Source: Micromonospora sp. WMMD882
GTDB taxonomy: Bacteria > Actinomycetota > Actinomycetes > Mycobacteriales > Micromonosporaceae
Reading direction: 5' to 3'
Assembly (NCBI RefSeq): GCF_027497255.1
Contig: NZ_CP114903.1
Location: 4,278,001-4,342,000 of the forward strand
Length of the DNA stretch: 64,000 nucleotides
The position numbers and the translations under genes are program-made. Shown one piece after another: positions 1 to 8,635 of this stretch. Each line of letters begins with the position of its first letter. Within the stretch, counting starts at the first letter, position 1. Under the pieces are notes generated by a model. The model was not told the DNA's origin. It did not search any database and saw nothing but the letters and a program-made list of their open reading frames with translations.

Positions 1-745
1 AGGCGGCCTGGAGGGTGCGGGCGATGTCGAGGCGGACGTCCAGTCCGACCAGGTCGGTCAGCTCCAGCGGCCCGACCGGATGCCGGTAGCCGAGCACCAT
101 CGCCTTGTCGATGTCGGCCGGGGCGGCCACCCCGTCGGCGACCATCCGGATCGCCTCCAGCCCGAGCGTGACGCCGAGCCGGGAGGTGGCGAAGCCGGGC
201 AGGTCGCGTACCACGACGGGATCCTTGCCCAGCCGGCGCGCGAGGGCGACGGCCGCGGTGGTGGTCTCCGTCGTGGTGGCCGGGCCGACCACCACCTCCA
301 GCAGCGTCATCGCCCAGACCGGGTTGAAGAAGTGCAGCCCGAGGAAGCGTTCCGGGCTCGGCAGCCCCACCGCCAGCTCCCCGATGGAGATGCTGGAGGT
401 GTTGCTGCCCAGCAGGGCGGGGCGCAGCGCGGCAGCCTCGGCGAGCACGCGCCGTTTCAGCTCCAGTCGCTCCGGCACCGCCTCGACCACCACCCCCGGC
501 CCGGCGGGCACCTCGGCCAGCGAGGCGCGCAGCGTCAGCCGGTCACGGCCGGCCGCCGCCGCGTCGGCGTCGAGCCGGCCACGTCGGACCGCCCGGTCCC
601 AGAGCGCCGCCAGCGCGGCCGGGGCCTCGGCGGCCCGACCCCGGTCCACCTCCACCAACTCGACGGCGTGGCCCGCGCCGGCCGCCACGTACGCGATGCC
701 GAGCCCCATGGTGCCGGCCCCGACGACGACGAAACGATCGTTCAT
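1..745 (-). CDS. 3-hydroxyacyl-CoA dehydrogenase (partial, C-terminus outside window)
   Basis: This NAD-dependent enzyme oxidises 3-hydroxyacyl-CoA (probably 3-hydroxybutyryl-CoA) in beta-oxidation or butyryl-CoA metabolism. The ATG lies at 743-745 and the frame is open to the window edge, so about 248 residues are visible. The N-terminus carries a Rossmann dinucleotide motif (VVVGAGTMGLGIA, residues 5-17). The family signature follows in the middle (SNTSSISIGEL, then HFFNPVWAMTLLEVV), and the C-terminal 3HCDH domain begins at the GYRHPVGPLELTDLVGLD stretch. Family membership is clear; exact substrate cannot be told. No stop codon is seen because the gene runs off the window. Confidence 0.9.
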   Translation of the reverse strand, partial: MNDRFVVVGAGTMGLGIAYVAAGAGHAVELVEVDRGRAAEAPAALAALWDRAVRRGRLDADAAAAGRDRLTLRASLAEVPAGPGVVVEAVPERLELKRRVLAEAAALRPALLGSNTSSISIGELAVGLPSPERFLGLHFFNPVWAMTLLEVVVGPATTTETTTAAVALARRLGKDPVVVRDLPGFATSRLGVTLGLEAIRMVADGVAAPADIDKAMVLGYRHPVGPLELTDLVGLDVRLDIARTLQAA

Positions 746-836
746 GTGCCGACCCTATGGCAGCTCCACGCGGACGGGCAGGCGTGGGGGCCGGCGGATC
801 CGGGTACAGCGCCCCCAACCGAGGGAAGGACGATCG

Positions 837-1115
837 ATGAGCGAGACGACGGAGACGCCGGCGACGGTGGAGACCCGGGGCGACGAGCGGGTGGACCTGC
901 TCCGCGCGGACACCAACAACGACGGGAAGACCGACGTCTGGGTGGTCGACACCGACGGTGACGGTCGGGCCGACCTGTTCCAGTTCGACACCGACGGCGA
1001 CGGCAAGGTCGACATCACCATGGTCGACATCGACGAGGACGGCACCCCGGACGAGGTGGTCGACGGCGACGGCGGCCTCCCACCCCAGCAGCTCCCCCCG
1101 ACGGTCCAGGTCTGA
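837..1115 (+). CDS. Small acidic protein with four DxDxDG calcium-binding-type repeats
   Basis: A 92-residue protein whose central part is four successive 15-16-residue repeats built on D-x-[DN]-x-D-G-x-x-D: DTNNDGKTD, DTDGDGRAD, DTDGDGKVD and DIDEDGTPD. This pattern is shared by EF-hand-like, dockerin and thrombospondin type 3 loops, so calcium binding is likely. The ATG at 837 is preceded by GAGGGAAGGA (821-830). There is no signal peptide or membrane segment, so it is probably cytoplasmic unless exported by a non-classical route. It is divergent from the dehydrogenase at 1-745. Its role is unknown. Confidence 0.75.
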   Translation: MSETTETPATVETRGDERVDLLRADTNNDGKTDVWVVDTDGDGRADLFQFDTDGDGKVDITMVDIDEDGTPDEVVDGDGGLPPQQLPPTVQV

Positions 1116-1124
1116 CCGACGTGA

Positions 1125-1171
1125 GGAAGGGCCCCCTCCTGTACGCGAGGCGTCAGGACGAGGGCCCTTCC
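1125..1171. terminator. Long-loop inverted repeat, probable bidirectional terminator
   Basis: GGAAGGGCCC (1125-1134) is perfectly complementary to GGGCCCTTCC (1162-1171). It lies between the convergent genes at 837-1115 (+) and 1153-1950 (-), the right arm being inside the last codons of the latter. A similar GGGCCCC-type element with a shared CGAGGCG loop segment occurs near 51270. Confidence 0.55.
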
Positions 1172-1950
1172 CGACGTCGCAGGCGGAGGGTGGCGAGGTA
1201 GTACGGGGCGTCCCGGTCGTCGACGTCGTCGAGCGTCCAGGCGGTGCCGTCGACCAGGGTGGCCAGCTCCTCGACCGAGCAGACCAGATAGTCGAACCAC
1301 GGGGTGCCCAGCTCCCGGTACCGCAGCCGCAGCCGCAACTGCCCGCCCAGCCGACCCTGCCGCCGGTTCCGCTCGTGGTAGCCGGTGTGCACCGGGTCGC
1401 GGGTGCCGTACGGGTCGGTGCCCTGCGCGATCACCTGCGCGCCGGGGCGGGCCAGCGCCGCCAGCGCGGCCAGGAAGGCGGGCGCCCGGTCCGGTCCCTC
1501 GATCAGCCCGAGGTTGTTGCCGAGCAGCAGGAACGTGTCGTACCGCCGCCCGTCGGCGACGTGCGCGTCGACCGTGCCGTGCACCAGGTCCCGTACGCCC
1601 CGGCGGCGGCACACCGCCAGCGCCCCGGCCGAGGTGTCCAGCCCGGTCACCGGTACGCCCTGCTCCTGGAGCAGCAGCGCGATCCGGCCGGCCCCGACCC
1701 CGACGTCCAGGGTGGCGCCCCGGACCCGCGCCACGGCCCGGTGGTCGTACGGCGGCCAGTCCTGCGGGGCGGCGAGGTAGTGCGCGGCCGGGGCGCCGTT
1801 GATCAGCCCGTCGTCCCGTTCGATGATCTCGATGACCGGTCGGGGCGACCGCCCGCCGACCAGCGGCCGGGGGCCGACCCCGGTGTGCACCGCGAACGCG
1901 TCCCGGACCACCTCGCCGAACACGTCACCGAGCTGCGGTTCGTGCGTCAT
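1153..1950 (-). CDS. Class I SAM-dependent methyltransferase
   Basis: A 265-residue protein with a seven-strand methyltransferase core. Motif I is LDVGVGAGRIALLL (about residues 80-93) and the acidic end of strand 2 is GLDTSAGALAVC. Later core strands are visible at YDTFLLLGNNLGLIEG and in the ALARPGAQVIAQG segment. The first 75 residues are a cap region (HYLAAPQDWPPYD). Substrate is not predictable. It is monocistronic, convergent with the Ca-repeat gene and divergent from the PPOX gene at 2106. Confidence 0.85.
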   Translation of the reverse strand: MTHEPQLGDVFGEVVRDAFAVHTGVGPRPLVGGRSPRPVIEIIERDDGLINGAPAAHYLAAPQDWPPYDHRAVARVRGATLDVGVGAGRIALLLQEQGVPVTGLDTSAGALAVCRRRGVRDLVHGTVDAHVADGRRYDTFLLLGNNLGLIEGPDRAPAFLAALAALARPGAQVIAQGTDPYGTRDPVHTGYHERNRRQGRLGGQLRLRLRYRELGTPWFDYLVCSVEELATLVDGTAWTLDDVDDRDAPYYLATLRLRRREGPSS

Positions 1951-2000
1951 GCCGGCACGTTATCCGCCACCGCCGCCGACGACCGTCGGGGCGTCGCGGC

Positions 2001-2057
2001 CGTCCCACCGCCCGGGTCGCCCGGCGGTACGGGCGTCCCACCGCCCGGGTCGCCCGG
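2001..2057. repeat. 24-bp direct repeat in a divergent intergenic region
   Basis: The 24-bp unit at 2001-2024, beginning CGTCCCACCGCCCGGG, recurs exactly at 2034-2057 (period 33 bp). It lies between the divergent starts at 1950 (-) and 2106 (+), so it could hold tandem regulator sites or be a simple duplication. Confidence 0.6.
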
Positions 2058-2105
2058 GGTCGCGTCCGGGCCACCGGTCCCGGCCGGCGGACGTATCGTG
2101 GCGGG

Positions 2106-2483
2106 GTGACAGCTCTCGACCGCCTCGGGGCGGAGAAGTACGTCCTGCTCACCACGTTCCGTCGGGACGGCCGGGCGGTGGCCACCCCGGTGTGGGTGGT
2201 CCAGGACGGTGACGCCCTGGCGGTCTGGACGGTGGCCGACTCGGGCAAGGTGAAGCGGATCCGGCGGGACGGCACGGTGACGGTGGCCCCGTGCGACGTG
2301 CGGGGTCGCCCGCACGGCCCGGCGGTGCCCGGTCACGCGACGGTGTGCGATCCGGCGGACACCCGGCGGATCAGGGGCCTGCTGCGGCGGAAGTACCGGC
2401 TGTTGGGCCGGTTGACCCTGCTCGGCAGCCGGCTGCGCCGGGGCGAGCAGGGCACGGTCGGCATCCGGGTGACTGTGGGTTGA
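2106..2483 (+). CDS. PPOX-class (pyridoxamine 5'-phosphate oxidase-like, probably F420-dependent) protein
   Basis: A 125-residue single-domain split-barrel protein. The typical start of small actinobacterial PPOX-class oxidoreductases is seen: KYVLLTTFRRDGRAVATPVWVV, then a cofactor-barrel strand and VKRIRRDGTVTVAPCDVRG. The related proteins bind F420 or FMN and reduce small substrates or act as binding proteins; the sequence alone does not identify the substrate. GTG at 2106 is the only start that keeps the first beta strand intact. It is divergent from the methyltransferase. Confidence 0.8.
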   Translation: MTALDRLGAEKYVLLTTFRRDGRAVATPVWVVQDGDALAVWTVADSGKVKRIRRDGTVTVAPCDVRGRPHGPAVPGHATVCDPADTRRIRGLLRRKYRLLGRLTLLGSRLRRGEQGTVGIRVTVG

Positions 2484-2550
2484 GCCCCCGGCCGGGTGCC
2501 CGCGGCTGGTTCCGCTTGACCCCGCATCGGGGCGGCCGGGGCGGAACACG

Positions 2551-2587
2551 GATCAGGGGCGGCGGATGATCTCCGCCGCCCCTGATC
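2551..2587. terminator. Strong 16-bp-stem hairpin, bidirectional terminator
   Basis: GATCAGGGGCGGCGGA (2551-2566) pairs perfectly with TCCGCCGCCCCTGATC (2572-2587) around a 5-nt loop. It sits between the convergent genes at 2106-2483 (+) and bldC (2612-2821, -). Confidence 0.85.
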
Positions 2588-2611
2588 GTGGAACGTCTGT
2601 GTCGTCGCCGG

Positions 2612-2821
2612 TCAGTCTCCCTGACGCTGCTGGGGGATCTGCCCCTGGAGCAGGGCGCGTACCTCCGACTCGCGGTAACGACGGTGCCCGCCCAGCGTAC
2701 GGATCGCGCTGAGCTTGCCCGCCTTGGCCCACCGGGTCACGGTCTTCGGGTCGACACGGAACATCGACGCCACCTCGGCCGGTGTGAGCAGCGGCTCTGG
2801 TTCGTGCGTTCGCGATGCCAT
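2612..2821 (-). CDS. bldC: BldC-type MerR-like DNA-binding protein
   Basis: A 69-residue single-domain excisionase/MerR-like winged helix protein. The recognition region (LLTPAEVASMFRVDPKTVTR, then WAKAGKLSAIRTLGGHRRYR) is nearly the one known from Streptomyces BldC, a developmental regulator that binds DNA as head-to-tail multimers and controls entry into sporulation. The Gln-rich tail (QGQIPQQRQ) is also as expected. Length is normal for the family. It is monocistronic with about 250 bp of upstream DNA free of genes. The regulator supports assignment to a filamentous actinomycete. Confidence 0.95.
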   Translation of the reverse strand: MASRTHEPEPLLTPAEVASMFRVDPKTVTRWAKAGKLSAIRTLGGHRRYRESEVRALLQGQIPQQRQGD

Positions 2822-3073
2822 CGGTCACTCCTCCACATGTATAGACATCGGCCGGGGTCCCGCCGGCCGACGCGTCTCCCATGGTCCGGCTAGTCCCCGA
2901 TGTCCGACATGGGCCGAACGGCCGAAGGTCCCTAGACGGACGGATGAACCATGCCCGATTTATACCGCCTTTACACCCCAGAACCTACCTTATTCGGACT
3001 CATGATCACGGTTCGTGATGCGTCAACTACGAACCAACCTCCGAATGGGAGCACTCCCAGGGTGCCTTTGGGG

Positions 3074-3913
3074 TCAGTTGCACCTTTCGAGGAGCTGCAC
3101 CGCCCGCCATCGGGCGACCAGCTTGTCGTACGCCTCCGAGGCCTCCTCGGCCTCGCCCCGGGAGAGCCCGACCAGACCCGACGCGACCAGCTCGGGTGAG
3201 TCGTCGGCCCGGAGCGTCTCCACGGAGAGCAGGTCCACCAGCCCCCCGTAGTCGAGCTCGACCACCGAGCGGGGATGGAACTCCTCCAGCCAGCGGGCGG
3301 CCTCCTCCACCGCCTCGGTGATCGGCGCCTCCCCCACCGACTTGCGCAGCACCGTCAACGCCCGGGACGAGCGTCGCCGGGCCTTGGAGATGTCGGTGCG
3401 GTACCGCAGCAGTCGACGTCCGGGCTCGGTGACCAGCTCGCGTTCCTCCGGATCCACCAGGACGAACCAGCGCAGCGGCACCCCCCAGGTGGCGATCTGC
3501 TCGTGCAGCCGGGGCACCCCGTGCTCCAGCACCCGGGCCCCGCTGCGCCAGTCCTCCACCACGGCCTTCGCCTGACCGGCCAGGACCGGCGGGACGAACG
3601 CGTCGGCGAGCACCGCCGGCACGCCCTCCCGGGCGCTCAGCGCCGCCTCGGCCACCCGCACCCGCAGGTTCCACGGGCAGACCAGCATGGTCTCGCCGGT
3701 CTGCAGGACGTACGCCTCGTCCGGCAGGTCCGGCAGCCGGGTCCAGCCCGCGCCCAGCGCCTCGATCACCGCCGTCCGCTGCCGGCTCGGCCCCTCCTTG
3801 GGGGCCACCGCCCGGCCCTGTTCGACGTATCGACGCCAGTAGGACTGGCGCTCACGGTCGAAGGCGACCAGCGGCTCGTACACGCGCAGGTATGAGGCGA
3901 AGAGCGACGGCAC
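3074..3913 (-). CDS. Conserved actinobacterial protein (DUF8083-like), function unknown
   Basis: A 279-residue cytoplasmic protein. I chose the GTG at 3911-3913 because the conserved N-terminus of related actinobacterial proteins begins [14 protein letters not shown]; the longer frame up to 4117 would overlap the upstream region of the next gene and is Arg/Pro-rich shadow sequence. Visible conserved blocks are [20 protein letters not shown], a W-rich middle ([19 protein letters not shown]) and the arginine-rich [20 protein letters not shown]. No catalytic motif is recognised. It is divergent from vdh. Confidence 0.75.
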   Translation of the reverse strand: MPSLFASYLRVYEPLVAFDRERQSYWRRYVEQGRAVAPKEGPSRQRTAVIEALGAGWTRLPDLPDEAYVLQTGETMLVCPWNLRVRVAEAALSAREGVPAVLADAFVPPVLAGQAKAVVEDWRSGARVLEHGVPRLHEQIATWGVPLRWFVLVDPEERELVTEPGRRLLRYRTDISKARRRSSRALTVLRKSVGEAPITEAVEEAARWLEEFHPRSVVELDYGGLVDLLSVETLRADDSPELVASGLVGLSRGEAEEASEAYDKLVARWRAVQLLERCN

Positions 3914-4128
3914 GGCGCGATCATCCCATGAAAGGGGATCCGACCGGCGCGGACGTCTGGAGGTCCGGCCCGCCGCCCGGCCCGCCACCGGCCCCCGCCG
4001 ACGCCGGACGACGTGGGCGGGCGGCGCGACGGCGACCGATACTAGGCTCCACGGCACCGGCACCATCCCGCCGGCCGTTGCCAGGTTCCGCGTCCCACGA
4101 GGACGCACACCGACCACCAGGAGCAGTC

Positions 4129-5211
4129 ATGGGCGTATTCGCCAGCAGCGACGATCCCGGGTCCGCCGGCCACGAGCAGGTCGTCTTCTGCCATGACAAG
4201 CAGACCGGCCTGCGGGCCATCATCGCGATCTACTCCACCGCGCTGGGGCCCGCGCTGGGCGGCACCCGCTTCTACCCGTACGCCAGTGAGGCCGACGCCC
4301 TCGCCGACGTGCTCGACCTCGCCCGCGGGATGGCCTACAAGAACGCGTTGGCCGGCCTCGACCTGGGCGGCGGCAAGGCGGTCATCTGGGGAGACCCGGG
4401 GCAGCTCAAGAGCGAGGCGCTGCTGCGCGCGTACGGTCGTTTCGTCGAGTCGCTGGGCGGGCGCTACTACACCGCCTGCGACGTGGGCACGTACGTGCCG
4501 GACATGGACGTGATCGCCCGGGAGACCCGGTTCGTGACCGGCCGCAGCGTCGAGCACGGTGGCGCGGGCGACTCGTCGGTCCTCACCGCCTGGGGCGTCT
4601 TCCAGGGCATGCGGGCCGCCGCCGAGCACGTCTGGGGCACGCCCTCGCTGGCCGGCCGGACGGTGGGCGTGGCCGGGCTGGGTAAGGTCGGCCGGCACCT
4701 CACCGGTCATCTGGTCGAGGACGGCGCCCGGGTGGTGGCGACCGACGTCGCCCCGGCCGCCTGCGACCGGATCCGGCAGACCCACCCCGAGGTCGAGCTG
4801 GTCGACGACACCGCCGCGCTGGTCGCGGCCGACCTCGACGTGTACGCCCCGTGCGCGCTGGGCGGCGCGCTCGACGACGACACGGTGCCGGCGCTGCGCG
4901 CGAAGGTGGTCGCCGGCGCGGCGAACAACCAGCTCGCCCACCCGGGCATCGAGAAGCTCCTCGCCGACCGGGGCATCCTCTACGCGCCGGACTACGTGGT
5001 GAACGCCGGCGGGGTGATCCAGGTCGCCGACGAGATCGAGGGCTTCAACTTCGACCGGGCCAAGCTGCGGGCCACCCGGATCTACGACACCACCCGGGAG
5101 ATCCTCCGGCTCGCCGACGACGAGGGGGTGCCGCCGGCGGTGGCGGCGGACCGGCTCGCCGAGCGACGGATGGCGGACGTGGGGCGGCTCCGGACGATCC
5201 TCCTGCCCTGA
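4129..5211 (+). CDS. vdh: Valine (branched-chain amino acid) dehydrogenase, Glu/Leu/Phe/Val family
   Basis: A 360-residue NAD-dependent amino acid dehydrogenase that deaminates valine or leucine to the 2-oxo acid, feeding branched-chain acyl-CoA precursors. The substrate domain contains [15 protein letters not shown] and the catalytic-lysine region [15 protein letters not shown] (about residues 80-95), followed by the conserved ACDVGT. The Rossmann domain has GLGKVGRHL (about 185-193). The C-terminus [11 protein letters not shown] and [18 protein letters not shown] matches Streptomyces Vdh closely. ATG 4129 has an AGGAG box at 4119-4123. An in-frame upstream extension exists but lacks family similarity. 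Confidence 0.88.
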   Translation: MGVFASSDDPGSAGHEQVVFCHDKQTGLRAIIAIYSTALGPALGGTRFYPYASEADALADVLDLARGMAYKNALAGLDLGGGKAVIWGDPGQLKSEALLRAYGRFVESLGGRYYTACDVGTYVPDMDVIARETRFVTGRSVEHGGAGDSSVLTAWGVFQGMRAAAEHVWGTPSLAGRTVGVAGLGKVGRHLTGHLVEDGARVVATDVAPAACDRIRQTHPEVELVDDTAALVAADLDVYAPCALGGALDDDTVPALRAKVVAGAANNQLAHPGIEKLLADRGILYAPDYVVNAGGVIQVADEIEGFNFDRAKLRATRIYDTTREILRLADDEGVPPAVAADRLAERRMADVGRLRTILLP

Positions 5212-5509
5212 CGGACGGTTCGGGGGCGGGCACCGGCCGTCCCCCACCGCCCCCTTACGGCGTATGCCCGGAACGCCCCGAATGCAGGTCGTCTGCCCAT
5301 ATTGGGCAACGTCACGGGCGGCTCCGACAGCGCTCCTTACCCGGTACAATTCGTAATGGCCGGTCGACTGCGACGCGCAGGGCCCGCCGACGGTAACCCG
5401 AGGTGCCGAACGTGGGCATCCCCATGTACCGTAAGAGCCACGAGAGATGCCTGACGTCATCGGGGCCCGCCTTCGGGCTGCCCCGAATTCTGTGCGAGGG
5501 GGTCGAGCC

Positions 5510-5725
5510 ATGGGGCGCGGCCGTGCTAAGGCCAAGCAGACAAAGGTGGCCCGGGAGCTGAAGTACCACTCCCCGAACACCGACCTCGCCGCCTTGCAGC
5601 GAGAACTCGGCGGCAGCCGTAAGTCGGACCACGACTTCGACGACGACTACAAAGAGTATGTCGACGACGACGACGAGGACCATGCGGACGACGACCCGGA
5701 TCCCTGGGTCCGTCCCGCCCGCTGA
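5510..5725 (+). CDS. DUF3073 family small acidic protein
   Basis: A 71-residue protein conserved throughout actinobacteria. It has the family's basic start (MGRGRAKAKQTKVARELKY) and then a very acidic tail (DYKEYVDDDDEDHADDDPD). Function is unknown. The ATG at 5510 follows a GAGGGGG purine run (5496-5503); the longer frame from 5447 adds residues not seen in the family. It has its own terminator at 5745-5772. Confidence 0.9.
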   Translation: MGRGRAKAKQTKVARELKYHSPNTDLAALQRELGGSRKSDHDFDDDYKEYVDDDDEDHADDDPDPWVRPAR

Positions 5726-5744
5726 TCCCACCCACGGTCACATC

Positions 5745-5772
5745 TGAGCACGCGGCACGTCCCGCGTGCTCA
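5745..5772. terminator. 11-bp-stem hairpin terminator after the DUF3073 gene
   Basis: TGAGCACGCGG (5745-5755) pairs perfectly with CCGCGTGCTCA (5762-5772) across a 6-nt loop, 20 bp after the stop codon of the DUF3073 gene. Confidence 0.8.
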
Positions 5773-5909
5773 CGCATGTGCTCCCGGCAGGTGTCGGCGT
5801 GAGCAACCCGAGGGTCAAGGACCTGCCGTGCCGGTGACGGCCTGCCGGCAGGTCCTCGGCCCTCCACCCGCCCCTTCCGGCCCGCCGCGGCACGCCGGCG
5901 GCGACCCGC

Positions 5910-6191
5910 TCACCGGGGTCGGTTGTTCCAGTTGTAGAACGTCGGGATGTTCTCGAAGTGGTTCCAGGCGCAGACCGCGCTGGCCCCGTCGCTCCCGGCG
6001 ACCTCGCTGGCCCCGTCGCTCCCGGCGACTCCGCTGGCCCCGGCGACCTCCGCCCGCAGCCGGCGGGCCGCCTCGGCCTCGTCGAGCAGCGCGGTGAGCC
6101 CGGCGGCGAGGTCCCGGACGCGTTCCGCCACCGGATCCACGAACGTCCCTCCGGCACGCTCAGGCTGCCGGTGACTGGTGATCTCGGGCAT
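5910..6191 (-). CDS. RiPP precursor, probable multiple-cyclophane peptide (AmcA-like)
   Basis: A 93-residue precursor beginning at ATG 6191 behind a clear GGAGGGAG box, overlapping the radical SAM stop by 32 nt. Residues 1-45 form a polar, partly helical leader (VAERVRDLAAGLTALLDEAE). A Gly/Ala/Ser spacer with a repeated GSDGAS unit follows, and then the C-terminal core CAWNHFENIPTFYNWNNRPR. The core has aromatic residues each followed by Asn or acidic residues (W-N-H, F-E-N, Y-N-W, W-N-N), the arrangement of three-residue cyclophane (triceptide) substrates. The enzyme next door would link aromatic ring carbons to beta carbons two residues on. The family name is inferred; the precursor role is well supported by position and composition. 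Confidence 0.82.
   Translation of the reverse strand: MPEITSHRQPERAGGTFVDPVAERVRDLAAGLTALLDEAEAARRLRAEVAGASGVAGSDGASEVAGSDGASAVCAWNHFENIPTFYNWNNRPR
5978..6049. repeat. Short tandem repeat in the precursor spacer
   Basis: A 27-bp unit (GCTGGCCCCGTCGCTCCCGG plus 7 bp) occurs twice, followed by a shortened third copy. It encodes the repeated Gly-Ser-Asp-Gly-Ala-Ser linker between leader and core, so linker length may vary between strains. Confidence 0.6.
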
Positions 6192-7293
6192 GTTCCAACA
6201 CTCCCTCCAGTAGGCGGATCTTGCTGTTGCGACAGTGCTCGGTCTCCGTGCCGTCGAACCGCCCCTGTTCGAAGTACCGGTTGGCGGCGTGTCCACCGCC
6301 ACAGAAGCCGAAGTACGGGCACGAGGCGCGGCACGCCTCGACACCGTCCAGGAACTCGCCCACCCATGACGTCCGCTCCGCGTCGGCCACGATCTCGGCC
6401 AGCGGGGTGGCCAACACGTTGCCGCTGGTGAAGTCCCCGTAGCGCGGGTCGGAGAAACCGGCCAGCTCGGGTGAGAGCACCGTCACCGACCCGTCGTGCC
6501 CGACGGTCGGGATCGGGTCCAGCCGCCGGGGCAGCACGTCGTCCGCCGTACCGTCCAGGACCGCCGCGGCGAACCGCAGGGACCACTCCACCTCGCGCAG
6601 GTGGATACGCGGGTCCCGCCGCCAGGCGGCCACCAGCTCGGCCCAGAAGGCCGTCACCGTGGCCGCGTCGTGCGCGTTGCCCCGGACGTTCACCCCTTCG
6701 GTCTCCTCGATGTTGATCCCGAGCACCTCGCAGCCCAGGTCGAGGAAGTAGTCGTACAGCTCGGCGGCGAGGCCGGGCGCGGGCCGGCTCACCACGGCGA
6801 GCGCCGAGAAGGGCAGCCCGTGCCGGCGCAGCGTCGCCACCCCACGCAGGATCCGGTCGTACGCGGGCCGGCCGGCCCGGGTGACCCGCTCGGCGTTGCG
6901 CGCCCGCCCGCCGTCCACGCTCACGCTGACCCGCACGCCGTGCCCGGCGAAGAACGCGCACCACTCGTCGTCGATCAGCGTGGCGTTGGTCTGCACGTGG
7001 TGCTCCACCTGCGGGCCGAACGGCGCGATCAGCGCGGCGAGGTGCTCCCGACCGGCGGCCAGCGGCTCCCCGCCGTGCCAGACCACCGAGAACCGCCCCC
7101 GCTCGGCCCACCGGTTGACCGACTCGGCGACCGCCGCCGCCACCGCCACCGGCATACGCCGGTCGCGGTGGCGGAACGGGAGATAGCAGTAGGCACAGTC
7201 CAGGTTGCAGAGGGTGGTCGGCTGCATCACGACGTACGTCGGGACGGCGGCCACCCCGCGCATCCCGCTGAACGTACGTCTCCGGGCAACCAT
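6160..7293 (-). CDS. Radical SAM peptide maturase, probable cyclophane-forming (AmcB-like)
   Basis: A 377-residue radical SAM enzyme with the CxxxCxxC cluster motif CNLDCAYC at about residues 33-40 (TTLCNLDCAYCYLPF), the GGEP motif (VVWHGGEPL), and the later EETEGVN and SPELAGF blocks. The C-terminus has only a short SPASM-like Cys set (CRASCPYFGFCGGGHAANRYF). Single-domain peptide maturases of this form are the ones that make aromatic C-C cyclophanes. It is upstream of and overlaps its precursor gene, so the two are co-translated. ATG 7293 has AAGGAGG close by (spacing is short); a second ATG 10 codons in is possible. No transporter or protease gene accompanies the pair here. Confidence 0.85.
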   Translation of the reverse strand: MVARRRTFSGMRGVAAVPTYVVMQPTTLCNLDCAYCYLPFRHRDRRMPVAVAAAVAESVNRWAERGRFSVVWHGGEPLAAGREHLAALIAPFGPQVEHHVQTNATLIDDEWCAFFAGHGVRVSVSVDGGRARNAERVTRAGRPAYDRILRGVATLRRHGLPFSALAVVSRPAPGLAAELYDYFLDLGCEVLGINIEETEGVNVRGNAHDAATVTAFWAELVAAWRRDPRIHLREVEWSLRFAAAVLDGTADDVLPRRLDPIPTVGHDGSVTVLSPELAGFSDPRYGDFTSGNVLATPLAEIVADAERTSWVGEFLDGVEACRASCPYFGFCGGGHAANRYFEQGRFDGTETEHCRNSKIRLLEGVLEHARDHQSPAA

Positions 7294-7398
7294 CGCCCTC
7301 CTTCGCCGTTCACCTGAGGAACCTTCAGGCTAGGCGGCGTCGGCCAGTCGGGTGAACCCCTCATCGGGTGTACGACTGATCATGAGCTGGTGAGCGGC

Positions 7399-8553
7399 TC
7401 AGCCTCGGGTGTGCTGACCCACCATCTGCACGTTGCCGGAGCCCTCGATGATCTCGCCGGCCTGCCAGGCGTCCACGCCCCGACCGGCGAGAGTGGCCAG
7501 CGCCCGGTCGGCGTCCTCGGCCGAGACGATCGCGAACATGCCCACCCCCATGTTGAAGGTGGTCTCCATCTCGTTGTCCTCGATCCGACCCTTGGCCTGC
7601 ACCAGGTCGAAGATCGGCTGCGGCTTCCAGGTGGACCGGTTGACCACGGCGTCCACGTGCTCCGGCAGGATCCGCACCAGGTTGCCCGGAATGCCGCCGC
7701 CGGTCACGTGGGCGATGGCCCGCACCTCGGCCTCGGCGATCAGCTTGAGGCAGTCCTGCGCGTAGATCTTGGTGGGGGTGAGCAGCTCCTCGCCCAGGGT
7801 GCGCTGCCGGCCGAAGTCGTCGATCACCACGTCCAGCCGCATCCGGCCGGCGCCCAGCAGCACGTGCCGGACCAGCGAGTAGCCGTTCGAGTGCAGCCCG
7901 GACGACCGCATGGCGATCACCACGTCACCGACCTCGACCCGGTCCGGGCCGAGGATGTCCGCCTCCTCCACCACGCCGACACCGGTGGCCGAGACGTCGT
8001 ACTCGTCGGGACGCAGCACCCCCGGGTGCTCGGCGGTCTCCCCGCCGAGCAGCGCGCAGCCGGCGTACCGGCAGCCGTCGGCGATGCCCGCGCCGATCTG
8101 GGCCACCCGGTCCGGGACGACCTCGCCGCAGGCGATGTAGTCCAGCAGGAACAGCGGCTCCGCGCCGCACGCCACCAGGTCGTCGACCACCATCGCGACC
8201 AGGTCGATGCCGATGGTGTCGTGGATGCCGAGCTGCTGGGCGATGACCAGCTTGGTGCCCACCCCGTCGGTCGAGGAGGCCAGGATCGGGTTCGTGTACT
8301 TCTTCGTGTCCAGGCGGAACAGGCCGGCGAAGCCGCCCAGGTCACCCAGCACCTCCGGCCGCCGGGTCTGGCGCACCTTGGACTTGAGCAGCTCCACCGC
8401 GCGGTCGCCCGCCTCGATCGAGACCCCCGCGTCCGCGTACGACATGCCGCGTTTGCGGGCGGGACGGCCGCTGCCGGCCGTCCAGGGCTGACGGTCGCCA
8501 CCGGCGCCGGTCTGGCTGCTACCTGCGCCGTTGCGCTCGGACACGTGCGTCAC
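7399..8553 (-). CDS. purM: Phosphoribosylformylglycinamidine cyclo-ligase (AIR synthetase)
   Basis: A 384-residue enzyme of purine synthesis that closes FGAM to AIR with ATP. Core motifs are SYADAGVSIEAGDRAVELLK, the ATP-site segment SSTDGVGTKLVIAQ, the LLGGETAEHPG glycine-rich loop and the C-terminal HVTGGGIPGN. About 36 N-terminal residues before SYADAGV are low-complexity and not conserved, so a start at the later Met (GMSYAD) is possible. It lies 82 bp downstream of purF in the same direction. Confidence 0.95.
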   Translation of the reverse strand: MTHVSERNGAGSSQTGAGGDRQPWTAGSGRPARKRGMSYADAGVSIEAGDRAVELLKSKVRQTRRPEVLGDLGGFAGLFRLDTKKYTNPILASSTDGVGTKLVIAQQLGIHDTIGIDLVAMVVDDLVACGAEPLFLLDYIACGEVVPDRVAQIGAGIADGCRYAGCALLGGETAEHPGVLRPDEYDVSATGVGVVEEADILGPDRVEVGDVVIAMRSSGLHSNGYSLVRHVLLGAGRMRLDVVIDDFGRQRTLGEELLTPTKIYAQDCLKLIAEAEVRAIAHVTGGGIPGNLVRILPEHVDAVVNRSTWKPQPIFDLVQAKGRIEDNEMETTFNMGVGMFAIVSAEDADRALATLAGRGVDAWQAGEIIEGSGNVQMVGQHTRG

Positions 8554-8635
8554 GGTTCTCCCCTTTGTGGTCCTCGACCGGACCCCCGTCGACCGTCGGT
8601 CACGGTCGCCGACGGCCCGGCGCCGGCTGGTGGTG

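Noticed and set aside
2941..3010. AT-richer stretch near 2950-3010 as a small RNA gene
   Set aside because: No hairpin with a U-tract or conserved structure was visible; it may just be promoter DNA.
3914..4117. Longer start for the DUF8083-like gene
   Set aside because: The extra 68 residues are low-complexity and would overlap the vdh upstream region; relatives begin at PSLFASYLR.
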